A model generated the notes under the pieces. That model ran no database searches. It saw only the letters and a program-made list of their open reading frames with translations, and was not told where the DNA came from. Below are positions 1 to 5,840 of a stretch of DNA of 7,382 nt, piece after piece. The position numbers and the translations under genes were made by a program. Origin of the DNA: Mobilitalea sp. (GTDB taxonomy: Bacteria; Bacillota_A; Clostridia; Lachnospirales; Lachnospiraceae); NCBI GenBank assembly GCA_029974875.1, contig JARKQP010000623.1, forward strand, positions 1 to 7,382. Reading direction: 5' to 3'. Each line of letters opens with the position of its first letter. The first letter of the stretch is position 1.

Positions 1-474
1 CTTGTTGTGTACTCTCTTTTAGAAAATGGTTCCGCAATGACGATGTTTGAATTTTCCAAGGGACATATGGTGGGGGCGAATTTACTGTTTGGTGATACCC
101 ATACATATCCGTTTACAATTTATTGTTTGTCCGATGCTCAAATTTTGCACATTACCAAGAAAGCGGTATCAAATTTTTTACATGACTATAATTTTACCAT
201 GCAGTTCATCGGAATGTTATCACTTAACGCTCAGAAGCTTAACCAGAAAATTACGATGGCGACGCAAAAGACCCTTAGAGAAAACATTTTAGAATACCTT
301 AAACAGCAATCAATATTGCAACACTCTAACAACATCGTATTGCCAATCAGTAAAAAGCAACTGGCTGATTATCTCGGTGTGCAACGTCCATCTTTATTTC
401 GGGAGTTGAAAAATCTCAAAGATGAAGGCATGATAGATGTTTCTAACCGGACAATTTGCTTGAACAATGTTTAG
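1..474 (+). CDS. Crp/Fnr-family transcriptional regulator (5' partial)
   Basis: C-terminal part of a cyclic-nucleotide-binding-like plus winged-helix regulator. The frame is open from base 1 (ctt gtt gtg...), so the true start lies upstream of the window; family members are about 220-230 residues, so roughly 65-70 N-terminal residues are missing. The visible part holds the last strands of the effector-binding beta-barrel (FSKGHMVGANLLFGD, then TYPFTIYCLSDAQILHI), the long dimerisation helix (about residues 55-100 of the fragment) and a Crp-type helix-turn-helix (ISKKQLADYLGVQRPSLFRELKNL, wing SNRTICL). No cysteine cluster is visible in this part, so an Fnr-type Fe-S sensor can be neither claimed nor excluded. 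In clostridia such proteins often respond to redox or nitrosative signals; the target here is unknown. It is followed at close range by a decayed DUF89 gene on the same strand. Confidence 0.9.
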   Translation, partial: LVVYSLLENGSAMTMFEFSKGHMVGANLLFGDTHTYPFTIYCLSDAQILHITKKAVSNFLHDYNFTMQFIGMLSLNAQKLNQKITMATQKTLRENILEYLKQQSILQHSNNIVLPISKKQLADYLGVQRPSLFRELKNLKDEGMIDVSNRTICLNNV

Positions 475-523
475 AAGCATAAATAAGTGGTATATATGGC
501 AACTGTGGCCGTTTCAAAATTGA

Positions 524-815
524 TTGGATACGGATCATATTATATCAGCATCATGGATGATGATAGAATGCTATTCAAAAATAATATCTACAGGCTGCAG
601 TGCACCTGGAGTCATATTGGAGGATTGTGGGGATGAATTTATTGACATTTATAATAAGTCAGATATTATTATAAGTAAGGGACAAGGAAATTGCGAAACT
701 CTTTCAGAATAAAAGGTAGCATTTTTTCCTGCTTAAAGCGAAGTGCCCTATAATATCCCGAAAACTAGGTACAAATTTGAATGAATATATATTTAAATAT
801 GGCGGTGGAATGTAA
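524..815 (+). pseudogene. Decayed DUF89 (ARMT1-like / damage-control phosphatase-like) gene, C-terminal part
   Basis: From about 524 one frame reads CYSKIISTGCSAPGVILEDC and then DIIISKGQGNCETLSE before a TAA at 710. GAPG/SAPG followed by ISKGQGN-ETLSE is characteristic of the DUF89/ARMT1-like metal-dependent phosphatase fold. The homology does not stop there. Frame +2 gives IKGSIF at about 709-726, and frame +1 from 723 gives FFLLKAKCPIISRKLGTNLN and then EYIFKYGGGM, ending at TAA 813-815, as expected for the end of this family. At least two single-base indels, one in the A-rich stretch near 710-714 and one in the T run 722-727, therefore break the gene. The N-terminal ~200 residues of a normal ~280-300 residue protein are absent, because the Crp/Fnr gene ends only 50 bases upstream. 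Active DUF89 proteins hydrolyse small phosphometabolites using a metal; this copy should be inactive. The 62-residue open frame with a TTG start is not regarded as a real gene. Confidence 0.8.
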
Positions 816-825
816 TAGGAAAATT

Positions 826-831
826 AAGGAG
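826..831 (+). promoter_or_regulatory. Ribosome binding site of the DUF134 gene
   Basis: AAGGAG lies 5 bases before the ATG at 837. It lies 10 bases beyond the stop of the decayed DUF89 reading frame (813-815), so it decides the start of the next gene. Confidence 0.75.
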
Positions 832-836
832 AAGAC

Positions 837-1310
837 ATGGCAAGACCAACAAAATGGAGGAAAGTTGAACATATACCAGCGATACCTTATTTCGTACCAT
901 CTGAAATAGATGTAGCTGAATTACCTGAAAATATTTTAAAGCTGGAAGAACTGGAAGCGATTCGCCTGAAAGACCTAGAAGGATTAGAACAAGGTGAATG
1001 TGCAGAAAGAATGGAAGTATCAAGACCGACATTTCAACGCATTTTATTATCAGCAAGAGAAAAAGTGGCGGATAGTTTAATTAATGGAAAGATGATACAC
1101 ATAGAAGGCGGCAATTTTACGCGTAATATATGTCCAATCAAGTGCAAAGAATGCGGGAAGGAATGGAAAGAAAGCTTCGAAAATCTTGAAGCAATTAGGA
1201 GTGGTAAATATATGTGTCCAGATTGCGGTTCGGTCCATGTAATGTGCCAGGATAATTGTAAAGATAAGTTTTGCCGCAAGAATTGTTGGCGTCATAGAGG
1301 TGTGGATTAA
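837..1310 (+). CDS. DUF134 domain protein (sigma-70 region 4-like HTH) with cysteine-rich C-terminus
   Basis: A 157-residue protein starting MARPTKWRKVEHIP, the classic DUF134 N-terminus. Residues 36-90 hold the helix-turn-helix core (LEELEAIRLKDLEGLEQGEC, then AERMEVSRPTFQRIL), related to sigma-70 region 4/YlxM-like folds, followed by INGKMIHIEGGNF, also typical. Beyond the roughly 95-residue core there is a metal-binding tail: C99, C103-x2-C106, C127-x2-C130 (zinc-ribbon-like) and then C137-x3-C141-x4-C146-x3-C150. DUF134 proteins are presumed DNA-binding regulators and often sit beside Fe-S or NifB/ParA-type genes in anaerobes; the function is not established. The start is set by the RBS 5 bases upstream. 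It converges with the Fe-S membrane protein gene, with a hairpin between them. The preceding DUF89 remnant hints at an old operon of which only this gene survives intact. Confidence 0.9.
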   Translation: MARPTKWRKVEHIPAIPYFVPSEIDVAELPENILKLEELEAIRLKDLEGLEQGECAERMEVSRPTFQRILLSAREKVADSLINGKMIHIEGGNFTRNICPIKCKECGKEWKESFENLEAIRSGKYMCPDCGSVHVMCQDNCKDKFCRKNCWRHRGVD

Positions 1311-1350
1311 GATTTATATTAAAACATTAATTAAGAAATAAAATCAAAAG

Positions 1351-1381
1351 GCGCACTGGTAGTTTTTAACCTCTAGTGCGC
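1351..1381. terminator. Bidirectional hairpin between convergent genes
   Basis: Perfect 7-bp stem GCGCACT (1351-1357) / AGTGCGC (1375-1381) with a T-rich loop. It lies between the convergent DUF134 (+) and Fe-S membrane protein (-) genes. The plus-strand side is followed only by ATTTGT, but on the minus strand the stem is followed by CTTTTGATTTTATTTC, a better T-tract. It probably serves both directions. The rest of 1382-1496 shows nothing recognisable. Confidence 0.65.
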
Positions 1382-1496
1382 ATTTGTAGTGATAGGACTT
1401 TCTTATTATGCAAATTATAGCAATATTTGAGATAATCGTTCGGTGACAGAATCATATAGGAGCTAGAGTCCGCATAAAATGAGCGGCCGGTATTCA

Positions 1497-2126
1497 TTAG
1501 CAAGAACCTTCAGAAGTTCCGCAATTTGTTTCGCTTTGTGTTCCCTTTGAAATCTCCTTTCTGTGTTTTATCTGGCAGATTGCCTGTGTCATGGTTCCCA
1601 TCGGACAGTATACACACCAAGAACGGGGTTTGAACAGAAGCATCGTTAATAGACCTAGTACCGTTGAGGTAAGCATAACACCGTAAAATCCAAAGGCAAA
1701 TTGTGCAGCCCATGGAGTTACAAAAGAGGTGTTGACCCAATCCCAAGGTAGTTTAAACACCCATAGGAGCGTTACAGCTTCCTGGAGTGTTGCACCTGCA
1801 AAAACAAGGTAAGTAGCGTAGAGCATAATAAAAAACATTCCCATAAAAAAGGTAAGAAATCCATACCGGAACCATTTGGTGCGTAAGAAACGGGGAGGGG
1901 CTTTCTTGAGGGAAAAACCGAATTGGCCGCCTAGAAGTTCAAAAAGCTGACCACGTCCACAGTACCTGTTACAATAGGATTTATTTCCTTTAATGGCTGC
2001 TATGAGCAGTGGTATAATAAAGCAAATCAATCCCAACCAGGCAAATAAGATATTAAAAAGACCGAGCACCAAATAAATGGCTGATGAAATCCAAAGGTAG
2101 TCATACCAGCGTTTTTGTTTCAACAT
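1497..2126 (-). CDS. Membrane-bound 4Fe-4S protein (NapH / Fer4_5-like)
   Basis: A 209-residue polytopic protein starting MLKQKRWYDYLW. The ATG (2124-2126) is preceded by AAGGAGG; longer in-frame starts would lie inside the upstream ferredoxin gene and are rejected. Hydrophobic segments lie at about residues 10-45 (probably two helices), 87-110, 115-128 and 143-165. Two cysteine motifs resemble the Fer4_5 (NapH/CcoG/NosR-type) domain: C52-x3-C56-GRGQLF after the first helices, and C171-x2-C174-PMGTMTQ with C184 after the last. Two further cysteines (202, 209) end the chain. The family passes electrons between quinols or flavoproteins and periplasmic or cytoplasmic acceptors. Here the partner is almost certainly the ferredoxin gene upstream, whose stop overlaps this start by 7 bases (ATGTTGA). 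The electron donor and acceptor are not visible in the window. Confidence 0.85.
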   Translation of the reverse strand: MLKQKRWYDYLWISSAIYLVLGLFNILFAWLGLICFIIPLLIAAIKGNKSYCNRYCGRGQLFELLGGQFGFSLKKAPPRFLRTKWFRYGFLTFFMGMFFIMLYATYLVFAGATLQEAVTLLWVFKLPWDWVNTSFVTPWAAQFAFGFYGVMLTSTVLGLLTMLLFKPRSWCVYCPMGTMTQAICQIKHRKEISKGTQSETNCGTSEGSC

Positions 2127-2329
2127 GCGGCAGCCTCCTTTAAGACAATAGATATGACCTGTGCCGGGCAGGCAGCCTCGCATCTTCCACAACCCACACA
2201 TTTCTTTTCATCGACCAGGGCATACATTCCTTTGTATATTGATATCGCGTTCAGGGGACAGCTTTTTGTGCAACATCCGCATGCGACACATTCTTTAGAT
2301 TTCAATATAGCCTTTTTTCTACTTTTCAT
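2120..2329 (-). CDS. 2[4Fe-4S] ferredoxin-type protein
   Basis: A 69-residue cytoplasmic ferredoxin-like protein, MKSRKKAILKSKECVACG..., with two complete C-x2-C-x2-C-x3-C-P clusters: C14/C17/C20/C24 and C44/C47/C50/C54. The ATG at 2327-2329 has AGGTGG 5 bases upstream; an in-frame GTG at 2338 overlaps that ribosome binding site and is rejected. The protein ends EAAAC, and its stop overlaps the start of the membrane Fe-S gene by 7 bases, so the two are translationally coupled. By analogy with NapG/NapH-type pairs it should carry electrons to or from the membrane partner. Transcription is probably controlled by the inverted repeat just upstream (2344-2369). Confidence 0.92.
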   Translation of the reverse strand: MKSRKKAILKSKECVACGCCTKSCPLNAISIYKGMYALVDEKKCVGCGRCEAACPAQVISIVLKEAAAC

Positions 2330-2343
2330 AAAAACCACCTTTC

Positions 2344-2369
2344 AGTATATTAGTGATTGCTAATATACT
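2344..2369. promoter_or_regulatory. Perfect inverted repeat, likely operator of the ferredoxin operon
   Basis: AGTATATTAG (2344-2353), a 6-base spacer TGATTG, then CTAATATACT (2360-2369) form an uninterrupted 10-bp inverted repeat. It begins 15 bases upstream of the ferredoxin ATG and covers the likely -10 box of the minus-strand promoter. A repressor (for example ArsR, MarR or TetR type) could bind it, or the transcript could fold there and affect translation. The bound regulator cannot be named from the sequence. Confidence 0.6.
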
Positions 2370-2392
2370 TATAAATTCTTGCATCTTGTCAG
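2362..2392 (-). promoter_or_regulatory. Candidate promoter of the ferredoxin operon
   Basis: Read on the minus strand, CTGACA (2392-2387) resembles a -35 box. TATATT (2367-2362, 5 of 6 consensus bases) resembles a -10 box, but at a rather long spacing of 19; AGTATA at spacing 17 is an alternative. The -10 lies inside the inverted repeat, which fits repression. Confidence 0.4.
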
Positions 2393-2454
2393 GCATTCTA
2401 AAATTAAAAAACTATTTTTCTTTGTGCAGTAGGACCTGCTGTTATGTTGATTTA

Positions 2455-2497
2455 TAATAAAAGCAGATCCTATACATCGCTTTTGTATAAGACCTGC
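2455..2497 (-). terminator. Minus-strand hairpin with T-rich tail
   Basis: On the minus strand, GCAGGTCTTATACA (2497-2484) pairs with TGTATAGGATCTGC (2476-2463) over 14 positions, including two G-U wobbles, around a 7-base loop. TTTTATTAT follows. On the plus strand the same positions give two mismatches, so the structure is best formed by a minus-strand RNA. It would end a transcript coming from about 2550 and upstream, where no intact gene remains today. A third, similar arm at 2431-2440 could compete for the second strand. Confidence 0.5.
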
Positions 2498-2548
2498 CCA
2501 ATTTTATTAACATGACAATTATCTGTTTAATAGTTCATTACGATAAGT

Positions 2549-2626
2549 CTATTTCTTTTCCGCGTGGATATCCTCAATCAAAGGTCGTGTGTTCATAATA
2601 TCAGAGAGATTTTCCTGATTCTGTAA
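2549..2626 (-). pseudogene. Possible C-terminal remnant of a lost minus-strand gene
   Basis: Twenty-five codons are open on the minus strand from about 2626 to a TAG at 2549-2551, containing DIMNTRPLIEDIHAEKK, a charged stretch that looks like a protein C-terminus. The minus-strand hairpin lies some 50 bases beyond the stop, as expected for a gene end. An in-frame stop at 2627-2629 closes it upstream. The stretch is short and its family is not recognised, so it may be chance. Confidence 0.25.
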
Positions 2627-2636
2627 CTAAGTTACA
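2622..2636. promoter_or_regulatory. 15-bp perfect palindrome upstream of the ABC operon
   Basis: TGTAACT-A-AGTTACA is a perfect 7-1-7 palindrome, the size of a TetR- or MarR-type operator. It lies 40 bases upstream of the TTGACA box and about 140 bases before the ABC ATPase start. A role in regulating that operon is inferred from position only. Confidence 0.4.
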
Positions 2637-2675
2637 CAGTAGAGCCTGCATTTGTCGACGATATTCACCCTATAT

Positions 2676-2704
2676 TTGACATACTCCATATAAAACACAC
2701 ATTT
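2676..2704 (+). promoter_or_regulatory. Candidate promoter of the ABC-peptidase operon
   Basis: A perfect -35 box, TTGACA, lies at 2676-2681. The -10 region at the usual distance (about 2698-2705, CACATTTT) is a poor match, so the promoter may need an activator. A TATAAA at 2689-2694 is too close to this -35 to pair with it. Confidence 0.35.
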
Positions 2705-2760
2705 TTTCCAAATTCACTCCAAATAAGTAGCTTATCCTTTTCCTATATACTCCAAACAAG
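2683..2760 (+). repeat. Three ACTCCA direct repeats at exact 33-bp spacing
   Basis: ACTCCATATAA starts at 2683, ACTCCAAATAAG at 2716 and ACTCCAAACAAG at 2749: exactly 33 bases apart each time, close to three helical turns. The first follows the TTGACA box and the last abuts the ribosome binding site of the ABC ATPase gene. The first and second 33-base units match at 19 of 33 positions by eye. They could be binding sites on one DNA face or the leader remains of a tandem duplication. Confidence 0.5.
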
Positions 2761-2775
2761 AAAGGACGTAAGCAT

Positions 2776-3636
2776 ATGAAAATAGCAATTGAGAATGTGG
2801 ACATGACCTACTCATCAGGGAAGCAGGCCCTGGAGGGGGTCTCACTGAACCTGGAGAGTCCCAACATGATTGGACTGTTAGGACCTAATGGTGCGGGGAA
2901 ATCCACATTGATGAAGCTGCTGGTGGCAGGATTACTTCCCACCAAAGGGCAAATCCTGTTGGAGGGGGTGCCGCTGCAGAAGAAGGAAAAGGAGCTGAAG
3001 GCGAAGCTTGGCTATCTGCCCCAGAGCTTTGGCCTATATGACGAGCTGACGGTTTATCAGTTCCTTGATTACATATCGGCGTTGAAGGGGTTAAAAAACC
3101 CGGGGGCTGAGATTGGGCAGGTAATCCGTGCCACCAATCTGGAGGAGAAGAAAAAGGCTCGTATCCGCACCCTGTCCGGCGGTCAGCGCCAGAGAGTCGG
3201 TATTGCACAGGCTCTGCTGGGGGATCCGGGCTTCCTTATTTTTGATGAGCCCACCGTAGGGTTGGATCCGGAAGAGCGCATCCATTTTAGGAATCTGTTT
3301 TCCCGTATGGCCCAGGATAAGCTGGTGCTTTTGTCCACCCATATCATTGAGGATGTGCAGTCCGTCTGCAATCAGCTGGTCATCATCAACCAGGGAAGGG
3401 TGTTGTTTGTTGGGACACCGGTTGAGCTGATCCGGAATGCCCAGGGGCATGTGGGTGTGTTTGAAGAAGCAGGCAGCATGGAGGAAGAGGGGCTTCATAT
3501 CACATCCAGGGTCAATACGGCGCAGGGTGTGAGCTGCCGGGCGGTGGCTGACCGGCTTCCCGGCTTTACCACACCGGTGGAGCCGACGCTGGAGGATGCC
3601 TACCTGTATACCATTTTACGGGAGGATGCAAAATGA
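2776..3636 (+). CDS. ABC transporter ATP-binding protein
   Basis: A 286-residue nucleotide-binding subunit with every expected motif: Walker A GPNGAGKST (36-44), Q-loop Q83 in YLPQSFGLYDELTV, signature LSGGQ (133-137), Walker B FLIFDEP (153-159), D-loop GLD (162-164) and switch histidine H189 (LLSTHI). The ~70 residues after about 215 form the variable C-terminal part usual in ABC-2/BcrA-like exporters. The ATG has AAAGGA 9 bases upstream. It would power the two downstream membrane proteins from the cytoplasmic face. Its stop overlaps the next start as ATGA, so the subunits are co-translated. GC content and codon choice (many CTG, GGC, CCG) are clearly higher than in the genes to the left. 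The substrate is unknown. Confidence 0.95.
   Translation: MKIAIENVDMTYSSGKQALEGVSLNLESPNMIGLLGPNGAGKSTLMKLLVAGLLPTKGQILLEGVPLQKKEKELKAKLGYLPQSFGLYDELTVYQFLDYISALKGLKNPGAEIGQVIRATNLEEKKKARIRTLSGGQRQRVGIAQALLGDPGFLIFDEPTVGLDPEERIHFRNLFSRMAQDKLVLLSTHIIEDVQSVCNQLVIINQGRVLFVGTPVELIRNAQGHVGVFEEAGSMEEEGLHITSRVNTAQGVSCRAVADRLPGFTTPVEPTLEDAYLYTILREDAK
3620..3625 (+). promoter_or_regulatory. Ribosome binding site of the permease-peptidase gene
   Basis: GGGAGG lies inside the end of the ATPase gene, 7 bases before the overlapping ATG at 3633. It supports the ATGA-coupled start. Confidence 0.7.
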
Positions 3637-5840
3637 GAACAATTCGGTTGTTTTGGCTGGAACTGCGCCGCCTGTTCCGGGAGCGGCTGGCGCTGCTGCT
3701 GTTCGCCCTGACGGCGGTTTCACCGGGGATTGGCTTGATAGTCCGGGCGCTTTCCTCCACCAGTGGGGAAGGCTATGTTACGACGATGAACGGCTACTAT
3801 ATTGCAAATCCTGCTCTGGTCGGCGGGCTTATAGGTGCAGTTCTGCTTGCAATACTCACAATTTTACAGCTGCACTATGGCGCCCGTTATCGTATCAATA
3901 CCATCACGGATGCTATAGTCCTGCCGCCTACACAGGCTCTGGTGCGCCTTGGGGCGCTTCTTGCAGCAGCTGGCGCGGTACAGCTGGTAACTGTCCTTTT
4001 GTGGCTTCCTTATAGCGTGCTCAAGGTAGGCGCAGTTTTTGATATTCAAACATATTTGCTGTCTTATTGGGTGCTTATGTTTCCGGCTCTTATTCTGGCA
4101 GTACTGTTTTCAGCCGCCGCCTATCAGCTTACAGTAAGAGCGGATTTGTCCTTTGTCGCTTTTATTGTATTTTGCGCCCTTAGTATGGGTGTATGGAATA
4201 GAAAATGGCAGCTTTGCTGGCTGAACCCCATCCTGTTTGCCGTCTCGGACGACTTTTCAAATTTTAGGATGTTCCGCACGGTTGGGTATATGCGGATGAC
4301 CTGGCTGCTGGCCCTTTCCGGGCTGTGGATATTGTCCTGGCTCTGTATACGGCGGTATGGAAAAGGGATCCCCGGCTCTTTTCTTTACAGCATCCGAAGG
4401 ATCTATCCTCCGGTCATGGCAGTCATTTTACTCGCGGCTGCGGGGACGGCCTATGTGGCCCAGCCCTTTTATGACAATTCTGATCCGGATATAAGCCAGC
4501 ATATTATGGATGCGGATTATAATCCTTCGTTAACCTACTCGGAGCGCTATGCTGATGTGCGGCCGGATGCCCGCAAAGGTTCGCTGTATGGCAGGGCAGT
4601 TTACCAGCTGCAAAATACCAGTAAAGAGCCACAGACGCTGGAGCTGATTATTAATCCCGGTTACACACTATCCGGGGTGGAGGTAAATGGGAAGGCGGCT
4701 GCCTGGTCTGTAACCGATATCCAAAAAACCAATGGCCTTGTGGTAGAGGTGGAGCTGCCTGCTGACCCGGAGCTGGAGCTTTCCCTATCCTATGGCGGCT
4801 TTCCCCGTGAATGGAATTTAGCAAAGACCCTTGGGACAGGAGAGCCGGAGATTAGCGCCGTATATATGTGTATGGAAAACGAGCTGCTTGCTCCCGTAAT
4901 ACGGAATGCAGTATATCGGGATGCTGTATTGCCGTCAACCATTGATCTGACACTGCCGGAGCAGATGACCCCCATTTTATTTGGGAACGGTGACGCAAAG
5001 CTTTTGAAGCAGAACCAGGATCATACCAAAACCTGGCGCATTTCTGATAAAAGAGACCGCTCCATCATCTATGCCGGGGATTATGTAAGCCGGGACATTC
5101 AGGCGGAGGAGCTTACGGTCAGTTTATATTATGGCCGCAAGCATGAGACAATCATGAAGGAGGCGCAGGTGGAGGAGACAGTGCGCAGTGTGGTTAAATA
5201 CTGTACTACCCATTATGGTCCACTGCAATTTTATGCAGATGGAAGCTTTAAACTCCTGCAAACCAGAGTTAGCGGAGGCGGCTATGCGGCCGATGGCGCC
5301 AGCACCTTGAACGAGCTTGATTTCACGGCGCAGAACCTGACAAATAAAAATAAGGGAAGTGGTTCAGGAGAGGTTATGATCCATGAGCTGGTCCACCAGT
5401 GGTGGGGGCTTGGAAATATGTTCGACTCCATAGATAGTAAGGATCCCTGGTCGTCGGAGGGACTTACTGTTTATACCACCTACCGCATTGTAAAGGAGCT
5501 GTATGGAGAGGAATATGCAAGGGAGCACTATGTGGACAAATGGCAGCAGGAAGTGGATGATTATTATAAAAACTTTTATGTCCGGCATCCGCAGTACCTG
5601 TCCGTACTTCCGGAGCAGTACCAAAACAATATAGAAAACAGCGTCGGCAGTGTGAGGCGTTACAGCGAAATGCCCCTAAAGATTTTGAAGGCGGAGCAGC
5701 TTGTCGGTGGGGAAGCGGCTATGGATGAGATTCTCTCGGGACTGTTTAACCGGGAAATAGACTGGAGCTATCCATATCTGACCTATCAGGAATTTTTGGA
5801 TGCCTGTGGGTTGACGAAGGAGGAATTAAGCCTTGATTAA
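3633..5840 (+). CDS. ABC-2-like permease fused to an extracytoplasmic M1-like zinc metallopeptidase
   Basis: A 735-residue two-part protein. Residues 1-20 are basic and cytoplasmic; about seven membrane helices follow (roughly 21-40, 60-80, 104-127, 142-163, 170-187, 222-239, 258-276). The positive-inside rule puts the remaining 460 residues outside the cell. That part starts with a beta-rich region (about 318-500), like the N-terminal domain of M1 enzymes. It then has a gluzincin core: H584-E-L-V-H588 followed by QWWG, and E609 in WSSEGLTVY as the likely third zinc ligand. Y677 in RRYSEMPLKIL fits the catalytic tyrosine of the M1 Y-x-K-G region. Two oddities: 20 residues separate H588 from E609 (18 in classic M1), and no GAMEN motif is seen; GGGYAADGAST (548-558) occupies that place. 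It overlaps the ATPase stop by 4 bases and the next start by 8. Probably a permease half with a tethered peptidase; substrate unknown. Confidence 0.88.
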   Translation: MRTIRLFWLELRRLFRERLALLLFALTAVSPGIGLIVRALSSTSGEGYVTTMNGYYIANPALVGGLIGAVLLAILTILQLHYGARYRINTITDAIVLPPTQALVRLGALLAAAGAVQLVTVLLWLPYSVLKVGAVFDIQTYLLSYWVLMFPALILAVLFSAAAYQLTVRADLSFVAFIVFCALSMGVWNRKWQLCWLNPILFAVSDDFSNFRMFRTVGYMRMTWLLALSGLWILSWLCIRRYGKGIPGSFLYSIRRIYPPVMAVILLAAAGTAYVAQPFYDNSDPDISQHIMDADYNPSLTYSERYADVRPDARKGSLYGRAVYQLQNTSKEPQTLELIINPGYTLSGVEVNGKAAAWSVTDIQKTNGLVVEVELPADPELELSLSYGGFPREWNLAKTLGTGEPEISAVYMCMENELLAPVIRNAVYRDAVLPSTIDLTLPEQMTPILFGNGDAKLLKQNQDHTKTWRISDKRDRSIIYAGDYVSRDIQAEELTVSLYYGRKHETIMKEAQVEETVRSVVKYCTTHYGPLQFYADGSFKLLQTRVSGGGYAADGASTLNELDFTAQNLTNKNKGSGSGEVMIHELVHQWWGLGNMFDSIDSKDPWSSEGLTVYTTYRIVKELYGEEYAREHYVDKWQQEVDDYYKNFYVRHPQYLSVLPEQYQNNIENSVGSVRRYSEMPLKILKAEQLVGGEAAMDEILSGLFNREIDWSYPYLTYQEFLDACGLTKEELSLD
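5817..5823 (+). promoter_or_regulatory. Ribosome binding site that sets a TTG start
   Basis: AAGGAGG lies 9 bases before the TTG at 5833. No ATG or GTG is better placed, and MIKIFNYEVRRLL is a typical permease N-terminus, so TTG is the likely start. Confidence 0.75.

Noticed and set aside
749..754. Perfect TATAAT as a promoter for the DUF134 gene
   Set aside because: It falls inside the former DUF89 coding frame (CCT ATA ATA TCC), and no acceptable -35 lies 16-18 bases upstream. It could be used, but it is probably chance.
789..800. ATATTTAAATAT palindrome before the DUF134 gene
   Set aside because: Low-complexity AT sequence that is also codons of the decayed DUF89 frame; there is no reason to call it an operator.
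2127..2201. Longer N-terminus of the Fe-S membrane protein (25 extra residues)
   Set aside because: The extension lies entirely within the ferredoxin gene in another frame and ignores the AAGGAGG and ATG at 2126.
2683..2760. CRISPR-like array
   Set aside because: The repeats are only 11-12 bases, there are three, and the intervening sequence partly repeats as well; there are no cas genes.
3091..3498. 135-codon open frame on the minus strand inside the ATPase gene
   Set aside because: Shadow of the ATPase coding sequence, with no ribosome binding site and no recognisable protein features.
3596..4015. 139-codon plus-strand open frame spanning the ATPase/fusion junction
   Set aside because: Shadow frame across two well-supported genes; the translation is low-complexity and contains no domain.
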